Source of the DNA: Ardenticatenales bacterium
Lineage (GTDB): Bacteria; Chloroflexota; Anaerolineae; Promineifilales; Promineifilaceae
NCBI GenBank assembly: GCA_020634515.1
Contig: JACKBL010000001.1
Span: 868,001 to 932,000 of the forward strand
Reading direction: 5' to 3'
Length of the DNA: 64,000 nt
Below are positions 33,456 to 42,737 of the stretch, one piece after another (the first letter of the stretch is position 1; each line of letters starts with the position of its first letter). The position numbers and the translations under genes are program-made. The notes below the pieces were generated by a model. The model made no database searches. It was not told where the DNA came from and was given only the letters and a program-made list of their open reading frames with translations.

Positions 33456-34778
33456 TTAATCTGATGTGGCGGCGGCAGGCGGCGCTTCCCGCTGGACGAG
33501 AATTTTATCGACGCGCCGTTCGTCCATGTCCAGGACTTCCAGGCGCAGGTGTTGCCAGAAAAAGGTGTCGCCTTCTTTGGGGACGCGCCCGAGCATGGTC
33601 ATGACGAATCCGCCGACGGTTTGGTAGTAGCCTTCAGTGTCCGAGGGCATCTCCCTAACGTCGAAGAGTTCCTGAAACTCCTCCACGGACAACATGCCGT
33701 CCACCAACCAGGAGCCATCTTCCCGCTGCATTACTTCCGGTTCATACGCCTCATCCGCTTCGGGCAGTTCACCAACGATGGCTTCTACGATGTCGCTGAT
33801 GGTGACAATCCCTTGCAGGACGCCGTACTCGTCAATTACCAGCGCCATCTGCGCGCGCATGGCGCGAAATCGTTCTAGCATGTCAAATGCCGGCAATCCC
33901 TCCGGCACAAACATCACCGGTTGCAGCACCGACGGCACATCCAACGCTTCGCCGCGCAAGCTCTGCGCCAGCAAATCCTTCGTCAACACAATGCCAACGA
34001 CGTCGTCCAGGCTGCCGTGGGCCACAGGATAGCGCGAATACGCCGTTTCCAGAACTGCTTCGCGGATCGCCTCCGGCGAAGCCTCCACGTCCAGCCAGAC
34101 CACCTCGCGTCGTGGCGTGATCAAGGCGCTGACGGTGCGGTCACTGAGGCGGAAAACTTTCTCGACCATCTGCTCCTCGATCGGTTCAAAAACGCCCACC
34201 TGCGTTCCTTGCCCGATCAAGATTTTCACGTCTTCTTCAGTGACGGATTGCTCGCCATCTGCCGTGATGCCCACCAGTCGCAGCACCAACTCCGTGGACA
34301 GGTTGACGAATTGTACGATGGGGTTGGCGAAACGGGCCAGCAGACTCATGGGGCGGGCCATGATGCCGGCAATTCGCTCTGCGTGACTTAACCCCAACCG
34401 CTTTGGCGCTAGTTCGCCCAGCACAAGGGAAAAATAGGTGACGGCGATGACGGTTAGCGCCACGCTGAGGCTGTCACCGTAGGCTTGCAGCCAGGGGATG
34501 CGGCGCAGCACCTGGGCCAGTTCCGCCGCCAGCACGGCCCCGCTGTAGGCTCCTGTGAAGATGCCTACCAGGGTGATGCCAATTTGCACGGTGGAAAGAA
34601 ACCGCCCCGGCTCTTCGGCTAATTCCAGCGCTGTTCGCGCCCCTTTGTCGCCCAGGGAGGCGGCGTGTTGTAGGCGCACTTTGCGCGCGGAGATCAGGGC
34701 GATCTCGGACATGGCGAAAAGCCCGTTTGCCAGAATGAGGATAAAGAGGATGAGGATTTCAGTCAGTATTGGAGACAT
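33456..34778 (-). CDS. CorC/HlyC (CNNM-type) membrane protein with CBS pair
   Basis: 440 residues from the ATG at 34778. Domains in order: CNNM membrane domain with four helices (1-190; LILFILILANGLFAMSEIALIS, split here; VTYFSLVLGELAPKRLGL), two CBS domains (about 205-335; MTPR-like ITPRREVVWLDVE and VIDEYGVLQGIVTISDI), and a C-terminal CorC_HlyC module (DGSWLVDGMLSVEEF). Members of this family are linked to divalent cation, especially Mg2+, transport or efflux. Its start overlaps the end of the BaiN-like gene by 20 bp, pointing to translational coupling. Confidence 0.92.
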   Translation of the reverse strand: MSPILTEILILFILILANGLFAMSEIALISARKVRLQHAASLGDKGARTALELAEEPGRFLSTVQIGITLVGIFTGAYSGAVLAAELAQVLRRIPWLQAYGDSLSVALTVIAVTYFSLVLGELAPKRLGLSHAERIAGIMARPMSLLARFANPIVQFVNLSTELVLRLVGITADGEQSVTEEDVKILIGQGTQVGVFEPIEEQMVEKVFRLSDRTVSALITPRREVVWLDVEASPEAIREAVLETAYSRYPVAHGSLDDVVGIVLTKDLLAQSLRGEALDVPSVLQPVMFVPEGLPAFDMLERFRAMRAQMALVIDEYGVLQGIVTISDIVEAIVGELPEADEAYEPEVMQREDGSWLVDGMLSVEEFQELFDVREMPSDTEGYYQTVGGFVMTMLGRVPKEGDTFFWQHLRLEVLDMDERRVDKILVQREAPPAAATSD

Positions 34779-36042
34779 GGGATTTCCGGGTTGTGGCAGG
34801 TCGGGATTGGGCGGCGGAAATGCCGGCAACGTACCCACTCGACCACGCCCACTGGAAGTTGAAGCCGCCAATCCGCCCATCCACGTCGCAAATCTCGCCG
34901 CACAAATACAGGTCGGGGCACACACGCGAAGCCATTCGGCGTGGGTCCAACTCCGTCAAGGGAACCCCGCCTGCCGTCACTTCCGCATAATTGTATCCCC
35001 GATTGCCCGTGATGGGCAGGCGCAGGCGTGTTACTCGCGCCGTTAGCCCTTTGCGTTGGGCGCGCGTGAGCTGCGCGGCGGGCGTGGTCGGCTCCACCGC
35101 TGCCGCCGCGCACAGGCCGCGCGCCAGCCGCTCTGGCAACCAGGGGCGCAAACAGGCCAGCGCACTCGTCGATCCCGCTGCCAGCAGCGTTTGCGCGAAG
35201 GCTTCCGGTGTGGTGTGCGGCAGCCAGTTGATGGTCAGGCTGGTTTGCGGATCGTCCAGCGTGGCGGCAATGTAATGGCGGCTCATGTCCAGCACGGCCG
35301 GCCCGGACAGGCCAAAATGGGCGCAGAGGACGTCCCCGGTGATGGCGTGCAGTCGCCGGTTCGTGCCCGACCACAATTCCAGGGTGGCGGGGGCGCTGAT
35401 GCCGCTGAGGGCGCACAGGAAATGGTCGCGCGGCAGGGTGAGCGGGACCAGTGCGGGAAAGATGCGCGGCGTGAGGGTGTGCCCCAGCGATTGGGCCAGG
35501 GTGTAGCCGTGGCCGTCGGAGCCGCTTTTGGGCAGGCTGCGTCCGCCGGTGGCCAGGATCAGGGCGTGGGTATCCAGGTGGCCCCATTCCCCGCCGAGGC
35601 GGAATCCGTCGGGCTGGCGCGTGATGGTTTGCACGCGGCGGGGGTGCTGGATGCGCGCGCCGGCGTCGTGGGTGGCTTGCAGCAGGGCGGTGAGGACGGT
35701 GCGGGCGCTGTCGCTGGTGGGGAAGAGTTTGCCGGTTTCTTCGCGTTTTAGCTCGACGCCGATTTCGTGGAAGAAGGCGATGGTGGCGGCTACGTCGAAG
35801 CGGCGCAGGATATTGCGGATGGTGGGGAGGGAAGTGCCGGCATAATCCCGTTCCGAAACCCGTTCATGCGTGACATTGCAGCGCCCGCCCCCCGCCACCA
35901 AAATCTTCGCGCCTGGCTTGCGTGCCCCGTCCAACACCACCACGCGCCGCCCCGGCGCGCTGCGTCCGGCCCAGATAGCGGCCATCAGTCCGGCGGCTCC
36001 CGCTCCAACAATGGTCATATCCGTGTCCATATCCGTGGTCAT
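34759..36042 (-). CDS. BaiN/HI0933-family FAD-dependent oxidoreductase
   Basis: 427 residues from the ATG at 36042 (MTTDMDTDMTIVGAGAAG); an ATG eight codons later is also possible. The FAD-binding Rossmann motif GAGAAGLMAAIWAG is at the start, then KPGAKILVAGGGRCNVTH, typical of the family, and LATGGRSLPKSGSDGHGY. The C-terminal end has LYLCGEICDVDGRIGGFNF with the second flavin contact. Members are flavoproteins with little biochemistry; a few are implicated in bile-acid or quinone-type reductions. Overlap with the downstream CorC/HlyC gene indicates an operon. Confidence 0.92.
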   Translation of the reverse strand: MTTDMDTDMTIVGAGAAGLMAAIWAGRSAPGRRVVVLDGARKPGAKILVAGGGRCNVTHERVSERDYAGTSLPTIRNILRRFDVAATIAFFHEIGVELKREETGKLFPTSDSARTVLTALLQATHDAGARIQHPRRVQTITRQPDGFRLGGEWGHLDTHALILATGGRSLPKSGSDGHGYTLAQSLGHTLTPRIFPALVPLTLPRDHFLCALSGISAPATLELWSGTNRRLHAITGDVLCAHFGLSGPAVLDMSRHYIAATLDDPQTSLTINWLPHTTPEAFAQTLLAAGSTSALACLRPWLPERLARGLCAAAAVEPTTPAAQLTRAQRKGLTARVTRLRLPITGNRGYNYAEVTAGGVPLTELDPRRMASRVCPDLYLCGEICDVDGRIGGFNFQWAWSSGYVAGISAAQSRPATTRKSHVSNTD

Positions 36043-36248
36043 GATAGATTGGGGATGGTCGGTGGCTGACGGTTGCACAATTGACAAAAGTCACCATTCG
36101 ACATGATTTTTGTCAGATGACAGTGCCCGACTTCTCTGGTACGATAACCGTACCTCAAGAAAGTAGCTTTCCATGAAGGACTATTTTCAAGAGGTTGGAA
36201 GCTCCAAGCAGATGAGCGGCTATTTTACCAAACGAAACCCGCGAGACT

Positions 36249-36291
36249 ATTGGTTATCAGGGGCAGATAAGGGTTTATCTGGATAACCAAT
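36249..36291. other. Large bulged hairpin in a gene-free region
   Basis: ATTGGTTATC pairs with GATAACCAAT (10 bp), and inside it CAGATAA pairs with TTATCTG (7 bp) around GGG, with a 5-nt bulge on the left. A small hairpin GGTACG/CGTACC sits upstream near 36138. The 477-bp stretch 36043-36519 shows no convincing gene; an open frame on the minus strand (36247-36480) has no ribosome site or family look. Confidence 0.6.
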
Positions 36292-36519
36292 TTGCGGAAC
36301 ACAGAACAGTCGGTTCGCCTGACATTCAGGTGGACTGGTCGGTATTTTCGAGGGCTGAAGTACCAGCCAGCGAATCTCATGCAGGTCAGTCGCACTGTTT
36401 TGAGCGCGAATCTTGTGCGCGGCGTTAAAATAGTAACGCTGTCGCAAGAGGATCACGACTTTTGGTAAAATGAAGCACACTACTAGGGGCTTCCACTATT
36501 ATTTCAATAGTTGATCACC

Positions 36520-36552
36520 AACAACACGCCCGCGCAACGCGGGCGTGTTGTT
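36520..36552 (-). terminator. Intrinsic terminator after the F420-type oxidoreductase
   Basis: AACAACACGCCCGCG, loop CAA, CGCGGGCGTGTTGTT: a perfect 15-bp stem. It starts 28 bp beyond the stop codon of the minus-strand gene. T-rich sequence also follows on the plus strand, so it may work both ways. Confidence 0.85.
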
Positions 36553-36579
36553 TTGTTGTGACCGGCCACCGGCAGTGGT

Positions 36580-37212
36580 CTAATTCTTGGTCAACAGCTT
36601 GAAAGCTACGTCGCGCCCCAGGCCGCCGACGGTGACCATGTGAATCCAGAGGATGGCCAGGGATTCCAGGAGAGGGGCGTTGCGGAGCGTGCCGGCATCT
36701 CGCGCCACAAAACCAATCTCGTTTGCCAGCCCCGCCACCACCGCCCGCGCCGCCGCATCGTCACCGCAGATAAACATGTCGGCGGCCTCGTCCCCAAATT
36801 GCGGATCAGCCATATGCTCCCCGCCAATCGTATTAAACGCCTTTACCACGTGGCTACCGGGCAGCCAGGCGGCGATCGTCTCCGCCGCCGACGTATCCAC
36901 CCCCTTCACAGGGCCATTCTCCCAACGCAGCGCATTGGTCGTATCAATTACAATCTTGCCGCTCAGGTCGCCCGCCGCCCGCAATGCGTCCGGCACGGCC
37001 GCCCAGGGGACCGCCAGCACCACCACATCCGTTGCTGCCACCGCCGCGCCGAGCGTATCCGCCCGTGCGTTGCTTCCTGCCCCGGCCACTGCCTGCTGCG
37101 CCCGCTCACCGTGTGGGTCGCGCGCGCCGAAAACGATCTCGTGTCCGCACTGCGCCCACGCTTTTCCCAAACTGCCGCCCACATTGCCTGCGCCTAAAAT
37201 GCCTATCTTCAT
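36580..37212 (-). CDS. NADPH-dependent F420 reductase-like protein
   Basis: 210 residues, with ACAGGAG upstream. The dinucleotide motif GILGAGNVGGSLGKAWA is at residues 4-20, followed by IVFGARDP, typical of the F420H2:NADP oxidoreductase/NADP-oxidoreductase-like family. VVVLAVPWAAVPDAL and VIDTTNALRWENG match the middle, and VVKAFNTIGGEHMADP is the hallmark later block. True F420 use is not proven: many bacteria without F420 carry this domain. It is preceded by repeat A copy 3 and followed by a terminator, so it is monocistronic. Confidence 0.88.
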   Translation of the reverse strand: MKIGILGAGNVGGSLGKAWAQCGHEIVFGARDPHGERAQQAVAGAGSNARADTLGAAVAATDVVVLAVPWAAVPDALRAAGDLSGKIVIDTTNALRWENGPVKGVDTSAAETIAAWLPGSHVVKAFNTIGGEHMADPQFGDEAADMFICGDDAAARAVVAGLANEIGFVARDAGTLRNAPLLESLAILWIHMVTVGGLGRDVAFKLLTKN

Positions 37213-37241
37213 CGTTTTGCTCCTGTAAAAGTTTTCTGTTG

Positions 37242-37336
37242 GTAACTACTAACACGCGCCGGAGATTGGACCAATTTCACACGTTTAATGGCCATTTTCA
37301 CCAGAGAAAATTGGTCCAATCTGGCTTAGCAGTTAC
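37242..37336 (-). repeat. Dispersed hairpin element, family A, copy 3
   Basis: GTAACTACTAA at one end, CTTAGCAGTTAC at the other, inner arms AGATTGGACCAATTT and AAATTGGTCCAATCT (15 bp, perfect). It lies between the F420-type gene and zwf. Confidence 0.9.
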
Positions 37337-37392
37337 TTTTGTTGACGATTGCCCGTTGTTAGCTCGCCACCCCCGCATCCCGTATCTTCTTA

Positions 37393-38841
37393 CTAATGTG
37401 GACCGCAGCCCAACTGCCAGACGCGGCTATCCCGCGCCAGAAAATCATCCGCCTCCACCGGTCCCCACGTATCTTCTTCATAGAAAACTAGGGCCGGGCC
37501 ATCGGCATTCTCCCACGTCCGCAACACCGGGTCCACCAGTTCCCAGGCGCGCTCAATTTCATCGCCACGGGCAAAGAGGGACGCATCTCCCTGGATGGCA
37601 TCCAGCAGCAGCCGCTCGTAGGCGTCGGGAATACCCAGGTCACCATACCGGTCGCTGAAATGGAAGGCCATATCCACCGGTTCACTGGCCATGCCGCCGC
37701 CGGGGATTTTGCTGGCGAAGCGCAGATGAATCCCCTCGTCCGGTTGAATGCAAAGCGAGAGGCGGTTGGAGACGAGTCCGTCGTTTCCGGGGAACATCAG
37801 GTGTGGGACCTTCTTGAAGCTGAGGGTGATTTCCGTGGTCTTGGCGGCCAGCCCTTTGCCGGAGCGCACGTAGAAAGGGACCCCCTGCCAACGCCAGTTA
37901 TCCACGAAGAGTTTAATGGCCAGGTAGGTGGGTGTACGAGAGCGCTCTTTCACGCCCGGCTCATCCCGGTAGCGCCGATATTGGCCCAGCAGCGTATCAC
38001 TGACGCGGATGGGGGAGACGGATTGCAGCACCTTGACTTTTTCGTCGCGCAGGCTTTTGGCGTTGAATATGGCGGGCGGCTCCATCGCCGTGAGGGTGAC
38101 GAGTTGCAGTAAGTGATTCTGGAACATGTCGCGCACGACGCCGGCCTGGTCGTAGTACCCGGCGCGCCGCTCCACGCCGACGGTTTCCGAGGCGGTGATT
38201 TGCACGTTGTCCACGTAGGTGCGATTCCACAGCGGCTCGAAGATGGCGTTGGCAAAGCGGAAGGTGAGGATGTTTTGCACCGTCTCTTTGCCCAGGTAAT
38301 GGTCAATGCGGTAGATTTGGCGCTCGGCGAATACGTCCTGGAGTACGTGGTTTAGCTCGTGAGCGGATGCCAGATTGACGCCGAATGGTTTTTCCACGAT
38401 CAGCCGCCGCCATCCGTCGCTTTCGTCGCCCATGCTGCGTTCGCCGAGGAAGGTGACGACGACGGGGAAGAATTCGGGGGCGGTTGCCAGGTAGTAGATG
38501 CGGTGGGCGGGACCATTTTCCAGGTCGGCGAGGCGTGTCTGGAGGGCATCGTAGCCTTCGTCTTCGTTGAGGTTGCCGCGGCTGTAGTAGATGCTTTGGG
38601 CGAAGGTTTCCCAGGCGGCGGGGTCGAAGTGTTTGCCGGCATATTCGGCCACCCCCTCCCGCAACAATTGGCGAAAGCTGTCGTCATCGTAAGGGCGGCG
38701 GGCATAACCAACGATGCGCGTGTTGGGGGGGAGGTGCTGACGCCGATAGAGGCTGAAGAGGGAAGGGATCAACTTCCGTTGCGTCAGGTCGCCGCTGGCC
38801 CCAAAAATGATCAGGGTGATGGGTTGGTTGTTTTCGCTCAT
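37393..38841 (-). CDS. zwf: Glucose-6-phosphate 1-dehydrogenase
   Basis: 482 residues. It oxidises glucose 6-phosphate to 6-phosphogluconolactone with NADP+, the first step of the oxidative pentose phosphate pathway. The N-terminal dinucleotide motif is GASGDLTQRKLIPSLF (near residue 14). The active-site signature RIDHYLGKETVQNI is near residue 178, with the catalytic-type His in the FEPLWNRTYVDNVQIT block downstream. Length is normal. It lies 18 bp after gnd on the same strand, so the two act in one operon. Confidence 0.97.
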   Translation of the reverse strand: MSENNQPITLIIFGASGDLTQRKLIPSLFSLYRRQHLPPNTRIVGYARRPYDDDSFRQLLREGVAEYAGKHFDPAAWETFAQSIYYSRGNLNEDEGYDALQTRLADLENGPAHRIYYLATAPEFFPVVVTFLGERSMGDESDGWRRLIVEKPFGVNLASAHELNHVLQDVFAERQIYRIDHYLGKETVQNILTFRFANAIFEPLWNRTYVDNVQITASETVGVERRAGYYDQAGVVRDMFQNHLLQLVTLTAMEPPAIFNAKSLRDEKVKVLQSVSPIRVSDTLLGQYRRYRDEPGVKERSRTPTYLAIKLFVDNWRWQGVPFYVRSGKGLAAKTTEITLSFKKVPHLMFPGNDGLVSNRLSLCIQPDEGIHLRFASKIPGGGMASEPVDMAFHFSDRYGDLGIPDAYERLLLDAIQGDASLFARGDEIERAWELVDPVLRTWENADGPALVFYEEDTWGPVEADDFLARDSRVWQLGCGPH

Positions 38842-38859
38842 GATGTTTTTCCGGTGGAA

Positions 38860-40311
38860 TCAGGCGGTGTAGGAGCCGGCGGTGACGTCGCCGCCGTGGC
38901 CGGTCCAGTCGGTGTGGAAGAACTGGCCGCGGGGCCGGTCTACGCGCTCGTAGGTGTGCGCGCCGAAGTAGTCGCGTTGGGCTTGTAGCAGATTGGCGGG
39001 CAATCGTTCGTGGCGATACCCATCATAGAAGGCGAGGGCGCTGGATAATGCCGGCACAGGCACGCCCATTTCCACCGCCTGCGCCACCACCCGCCGCCAG
39101 GCCGCCTGCGCCTCTTGCACCTGCGCCCGAAAATACGGGTCTAGCAGCAAATTCACCAATTCCGCGTCCCGGTCATACGCCTCCTTAATCTTCCCCAGGA
39201 AGGCGGAACGAATAATGCACCCCTCGCGCCACATCAGCGCCACGCCCCCGTAATTCAAATTCCAACCGTACTCCTTCGCCGCCGCGCGCATGAGCATGTA
39301 CCCTTGCGTGTAGGAGACAATCTTCGCCGCATACAGCGCCGCGCCCAGATCATCTATGAACGCTTGCCGCTGCCCGCTGAACGACGTTTGCGGTCCCGCG
39401 AGCAGCTTTGCGGCGGCCACGCGCTCCTCCTTGAGGGCGGAGAGAAAGCGGGCAAACACCGCCTCGGCGATCAGCGTCAGGGGAATGCCGGACTCCAGGG
39501 CATTGCTTGCCGTCCATTTCCCCGTCCCTTTTTGCCCTGCCGTATCCAGGATTTTGTTCACCAACGGCGCGCCGTCTTCATCCGTGAAGGCCAGAATGTG
39601 GCCGGTGATCTCAATCAGATAGGAGTCCAGGTTTCCCTCGTTCCAGCGGGCAAAAACCCGGCTCATCTCCTCCGGGCTGAGGTTGAGAACCGTGGAGAGC
39701 AGGTGATACGCCTCGCTGATCAACTGCATATCTCCGTATTCGATGCCGTTGTGGACCATTTTTACGAAGTGGCCGGCCCCATTTTCGCCCACCCAGTCGC
39801 AGCAAGGTGTCCCATCGGCTACTTTGGCGGCAATGCTTTGCAAGATGGCCTGCACGTGCGGCCAGGCGGCGGGCGACCCGCCGGGCATGATGGAGGGGCC
39901 ATGTCGCGCCCCCTCTTCGCCGCCGGAAATGCCCGTGCCAATAAACAAAAGGCCGCGCGCCTCCAGGTAGGCGGTGCGGCGCATGGTGTCCTGGTAGTTG
40001 GAGTTGCCGCCGTCGATGACGATGTCGCCCGCATCCAGGTGAGGGAGAAGCTGCTCAATCACGCCATCTACGGGCGCGCCCGCTTTGATCATGAGCATGA
40101 CGCGGCGGGGGCGCTTGAGGTGGCCGATGAGTTCTTCGATGCTGTGCGCGCCGATGACGTTTGTGCCATGCGCTTCTTGCGCCAGAAAATCATCCACGAC
40201 GGATGTGGTGCGGTTGTAGACGGCGACCGTAAAGCCGTGGTCGTTCATGTTCAGGACAAGGTTTTGCCCCATGACGGCCAGTCCAATGAGTCCTATGTCG
40301 GCTGATGCCAT
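38860..40311 (-). CDS. gnd: 6-phosphogluconate dehydrogenase (decarboxylating)
   Basis: 483 residues, the third oxidative pentose phosphate enzyme, giving ribulose 5-phosphate, CO2 and NADPH. Seen: GLAVMGQNLVLNMNDHG (NADP-binding, residues 10-26), VYNRTTSVVDDFL, DGGNSNYQDTMRR, SGGEEGARHGPSIMPGG and the catalytic block GAGHFVKMVHNGIEYGDMQ containing the Lys and Asn. The C-terminal helical part ends in FHTDWTGHGGDVTAGSY, the conserved tail. The lactonase that links it to zwf is not in the window. It is the first gene of the pair. Confidence 0.97.
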   Translation of the reverse strand: MASADIGLIGLAVMGQNLVLNMNDHGFTVAVYNRTTSVVDDFLAQEAHGTNVIGAHSIEELIGHLKRPRRVMLMIKAGAPVDGVIEQLLPHLDAGDIVIDGGNSNYQDTMRRTAYLEARGLLFIGTGISGGEEGARHGPSIMPGGSPAAWPHVQAILQSIAAKVADGTPCCDWVGENGAGHFVKMVHNGIEYGDMQLISEAYHLLSTVLNLSPEEMSRVFARWNEGNLDSYLIEITGHILAFTDEDGAPLVNKILDTAGQKGTGKWTASNALESGIPLTLIAEAVFARFLSALKEERVAAAKLLAGPQTSFSGQRQAFIDDLGAALYAAKIVSYTQGYMLMRAAAKEYGWNLNYGGVALMWREGCIIRSAFLGKIKEAYDRDAELVNLLLDPYFRAQVQEAQAAWRRVVAQAVEMGVPVPALSSALAFYDGYRHERLPANLLQAQRDYFGAHTYERVDRPRGQFFHTDWTGHGGDVTAGSYTA

Positions 40312-40417
40312 GTTGTGCCTCCAGGGAATGAGCAGGCGCCGGGCCTGACAACGATAGTATCATAGCACAATTCCATTTACTTTGACGCCACGCGGTCGGG
40401 CAAACTTACGGGCGTGC

Positions 40418-40446
40418 TTGCTGTCATCCTTGCAAGCGCATACAAT
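40418..40446 (+). promoter_or_regulatory. Promoter of the ABC-F gene
   Basis: TTGCTG at 40418-40423, a 17-bp spacer and TACAAT at 40441-40446. It gives a leader of about 110 nt. The same gap must hold the gnd promoter on the other strand, which I could not place with confidence. Confidence 0.55.
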
Positions 40447-40562
40447 CAGGGAAGATCGCTTCAATTTTTCACCAACGGCGCGAATGAGACAAACGAGTAG
40501 GAAGTCGGCGGACAGATTGTAGCGTGCCGGCATAACGCGCCGCGCGCGGAACAGGATAAAAC

Positions 40563-42197
40563 GTGTTAACTTTAAGCAACATTTCTCTTTCTTTTGGCGA
40601 ACGGACCTTGTTTAAGGACGTCAATTTGAAGTTTCTGCCCGGAAACTGTTATGGCTTGATTGGGGCCAACGGGGCCGGCAAATCGACGCTGCTGCGCATC
40701 ATCGCCGGCGAAATTGAGCCATCCACGGGCGAGATTATCATTGCCCCGAATGAACGGCTGGCGATGTTACAGCAGGATCAGTTCGCTTTTGACGACTATT
40801 CCGTCCTGGAGACGGTGATCATGGGGCACAGACGGCTGCACCAGGTCTTGCAAGCGCGGGACGCTATCTACATGAAGCCGGATTTTTCGGAGGAAGACGG
40901 CCTGCACGCGGCGGACCTGGAGGCGCAGGTGGCGGAGATGAACGGCTACGAGGCGGAGGCGGACGCGGCGGCGCTGCTCAGTGGTCTGGGCATCACGGAG
41001 GATTTGCATGACCGGCAAATGGACGAGTTGGAGGCGACGCAGAAGGTGCGCGTGCTGTTGGCGCAGGCGTTGTTTGGCAACCCGGACATTCTGCTGCTGG
41101 ACGAGCCGACGAATCAGCTTGATTTGAAGTCGATCCGCTGGCTGGAGGATTTCTTGATTGATTACAAGAGTACGGTCATTGTGGTTTCGCATGATCGCCA
41201 TTTTCTGAACAACGTTTGCACGCACATCGCGGATATTGATTTTGGCAAAATCCAGATGTACGTGGGGAACTATGATTTCTGGTATCACGCGAGTCAGTTG
41301 GTGATGCAGCAGCAGAAGAATTTGCAGCGGAAACGGACGGATAAGATCAAGGAGTTGCAGGAGTTTGTGCGCCGCTTTAGCGCGAATGCGTCTAAGTCGC
41401 GGCAGGCTACCTCGCGCAAGAAGTTGATTGAGAAGCTGACGGTGGATGATTTGCCGGCATCTTCGCGCCGTTTCCCTTATGTTGATTTCCGCCCGGAACG
41501 CGCCTGCGGGCGCACTGTTTTGCAGGTGGAGGACCTGTACAAGACGGTTGATGGGGAGCCGCTGTTGTTCAATTTTAACCTGACGGTGAATCCGGGGGAC
41601 AAGATCGCCTTCATTGGTCCCAATGACCTGGTGAAGACGACGTTGTTTGATTTGCTGGCGGGGGAGGATGAACCAGATGCCGGCACAATCAACTGGGGCG
41701 TGACCATCACCTACGCCTACTTTCCCAAAGAAAACGGACGCTTCTTCGATACCAGCCTCACCCTTGTCGAATGGCTGCGCCAATACTCCAGCGACGACAG
41801 CGAATCCTTCCTGCGCGGCTTCCTGGGGCGAATGCTCTTCTCCGGCGAAGAAGCCTTGAAGAAAACCAACGTCCTCTCCGGCGGCGAGCGGGTGCGCTGC
41901 ATGTTGTCGCGCATGATGCTCAGCGGGGCCAACGTCCTCATTCTGGACGAACCCACCAATCATCTGGACCTGGAGGCGATCACGGCCCTCAACGATGGCC
42001 TGATCAAGTTCCCCGACGTGGTTCTCTTCACTTCCCACGATTACCAGTTTGTGGATACTATCGCTAACCGAATTGTGGAAATCACGCCTGCCGGCATAAT
42101 CGACCGCGCCATGCGCTTTGAAGATTACGTCAACGACCCCGACATTCAGGCCATGCGTGACGAGTTGTACCAGCAGCACCTGGAACTGCGCCTCTAG
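40563..42197 (+). CDS. ABC-F family ribosome-associated ATPase (YbiT/YkpA-like)
   Basis: 544 residues from a GTG with CAGGAT upstream. Two ABC cassettes joined by a charged linker; no membrane part. Such proteins bind the ribosomal E site. Cassette 1: Walker A GANGAGKSTLL near residue 36, Walker B DILLLDEPTNQLDL; but its signature, normally LSGGQ-like, reads LEATQKVRV. Cassette 2: Walker A is degenerate, GPNDLVKTTL, while the signature NVLSGGERVR and Walker B NVLILDEPTNHLDL are intact. INWGVTITYAYFPKENGRFF matches the YbiT/YkpA subgroup, in which the second P-loop is often altered. The linker (QQQKNLQRKRTDKIKELQ) is the ribosome-contacting arm. A possible resistance or fitness role is unknown. 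Confidence 0.9.
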   Translation: MLTLSNISLSFGERTLFKDVNLKFLPGNCYGLIGANGAGKSTLLRIIAGEIEPSTGEIIIAPNERLAMLQQDQFAFDDYSVLETVIMGHRRLHQVLQARDAIYMKPDFSEEDGLHAADLEAQVAEMNGYEAEADAAALLSGLGITEDLHDRQMDELEATQKVRVLLAQALFGNPDILLLDEPTNQLDLKSIRWLEDFLIDYKSTVIVVSHDRHFLNNVCTHIADIDFGKIQMYVGNYDFWYHASQLVMQQQKNLQRKRTDKIKELQEFVRRFSANASKSRQATSRKKLIEKLTVDDLPASSRRFPYVDFRPERACGRTVLQVEDLYKTVDGEPLLFNFNLTVNPGDKIAFIGPNDLVKTTLFDLLAGEDEPDAGTINWGVTITYAYFPKENGRFFDTSLTLVEWLRQYSSDDSESFLRGFLGRMLFSGEEALKKTNVLSGGERVRCMLSRMMLSGANVLILDEPTNHLDLEAITALNDGLIKFPDVVLFTSHDYQFVDTIANRIVEITPAGIIDRAMRFEDYVNDPDIQAMRDELYQQHLELRL

Positions 42198-42415
42198 CGG
42201 AAAGCGGCGGCTGCGTTGTTTCCTTACCGCTCCTTCAAACTGGCGCGGCAATTCGAGCCTTATTTCAGCGCCAGTCCTAATGGGATGTTCCATCACACCG
42301 ATGACATTTCGCGGGCGATGGCGTGACAATGCGCACTTGGTGAAAACATCCGCCACGCCTAAACTACAGTCGTCATAAACCTTGTGCTGTCTTGTTTTCA
42401 ATTGCGGAGATGAAA

Positions 42416-42646
42416 ATGGCTGCTGAAAAATGGGTAACAATTGATTCGCAATTTTGCGAGATTATTCAGCGGGAGGCGGAGATTCAGGAACTGCGCCGCT
42501 TTCCGGCGGAGATGGTCCCGGATACGTTGGGGTATCAGGTGGTGGCGCACAAGTGTACGGCGGCGATTGAGTGTAACTTGATTGGCTGCCAGTGCCAGTG
42601 GGCGTACACGAATCCGTCGGTGGACCGCTTCGAGGCGCAAAAATAG
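42416..42646 (+). CDS. Small cysteine-rich protein
   Basis: 76 residues from the ATG at 42416; GGAG lies at suitable spacing. Four Cys at the C-terminal half (HKCTAAIECNLIGCQCQW) could bind a metal. The N-terminal half is helical and charged (SQFCEIIQREAEIQELRRF). No family is recognised. A weak promoter (TTGGTG at 42337, 17 bp, TAAACT at 42360) may serve it. It follows the ABC-F gene by about 220 bp. Confidence 0.6.
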   Translation: MAAEKWVTIDSQFCEIIQREAEIQELRRFPAEMVPDTLGYQVVAHKCTAAIECNLIGCQCQWAYTNPSVDRFEAQK

Positions 42647-42737
42647 GGGCGCGATTTGCGCGCTCTGGTGAAGAATGAGGGAAGAGGGGGAGATGTTGTG
42701 CCGGCATTTGCCGGCATTTGCCGCCCCGCCGCCACCA

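Noticed and set aside
36247..36480. 77-residue minus-strand frame in the gap before the F420-type gene
   Set aside because: No ribosome site or recognisable pattern, and part of it runs through the large hairpin.
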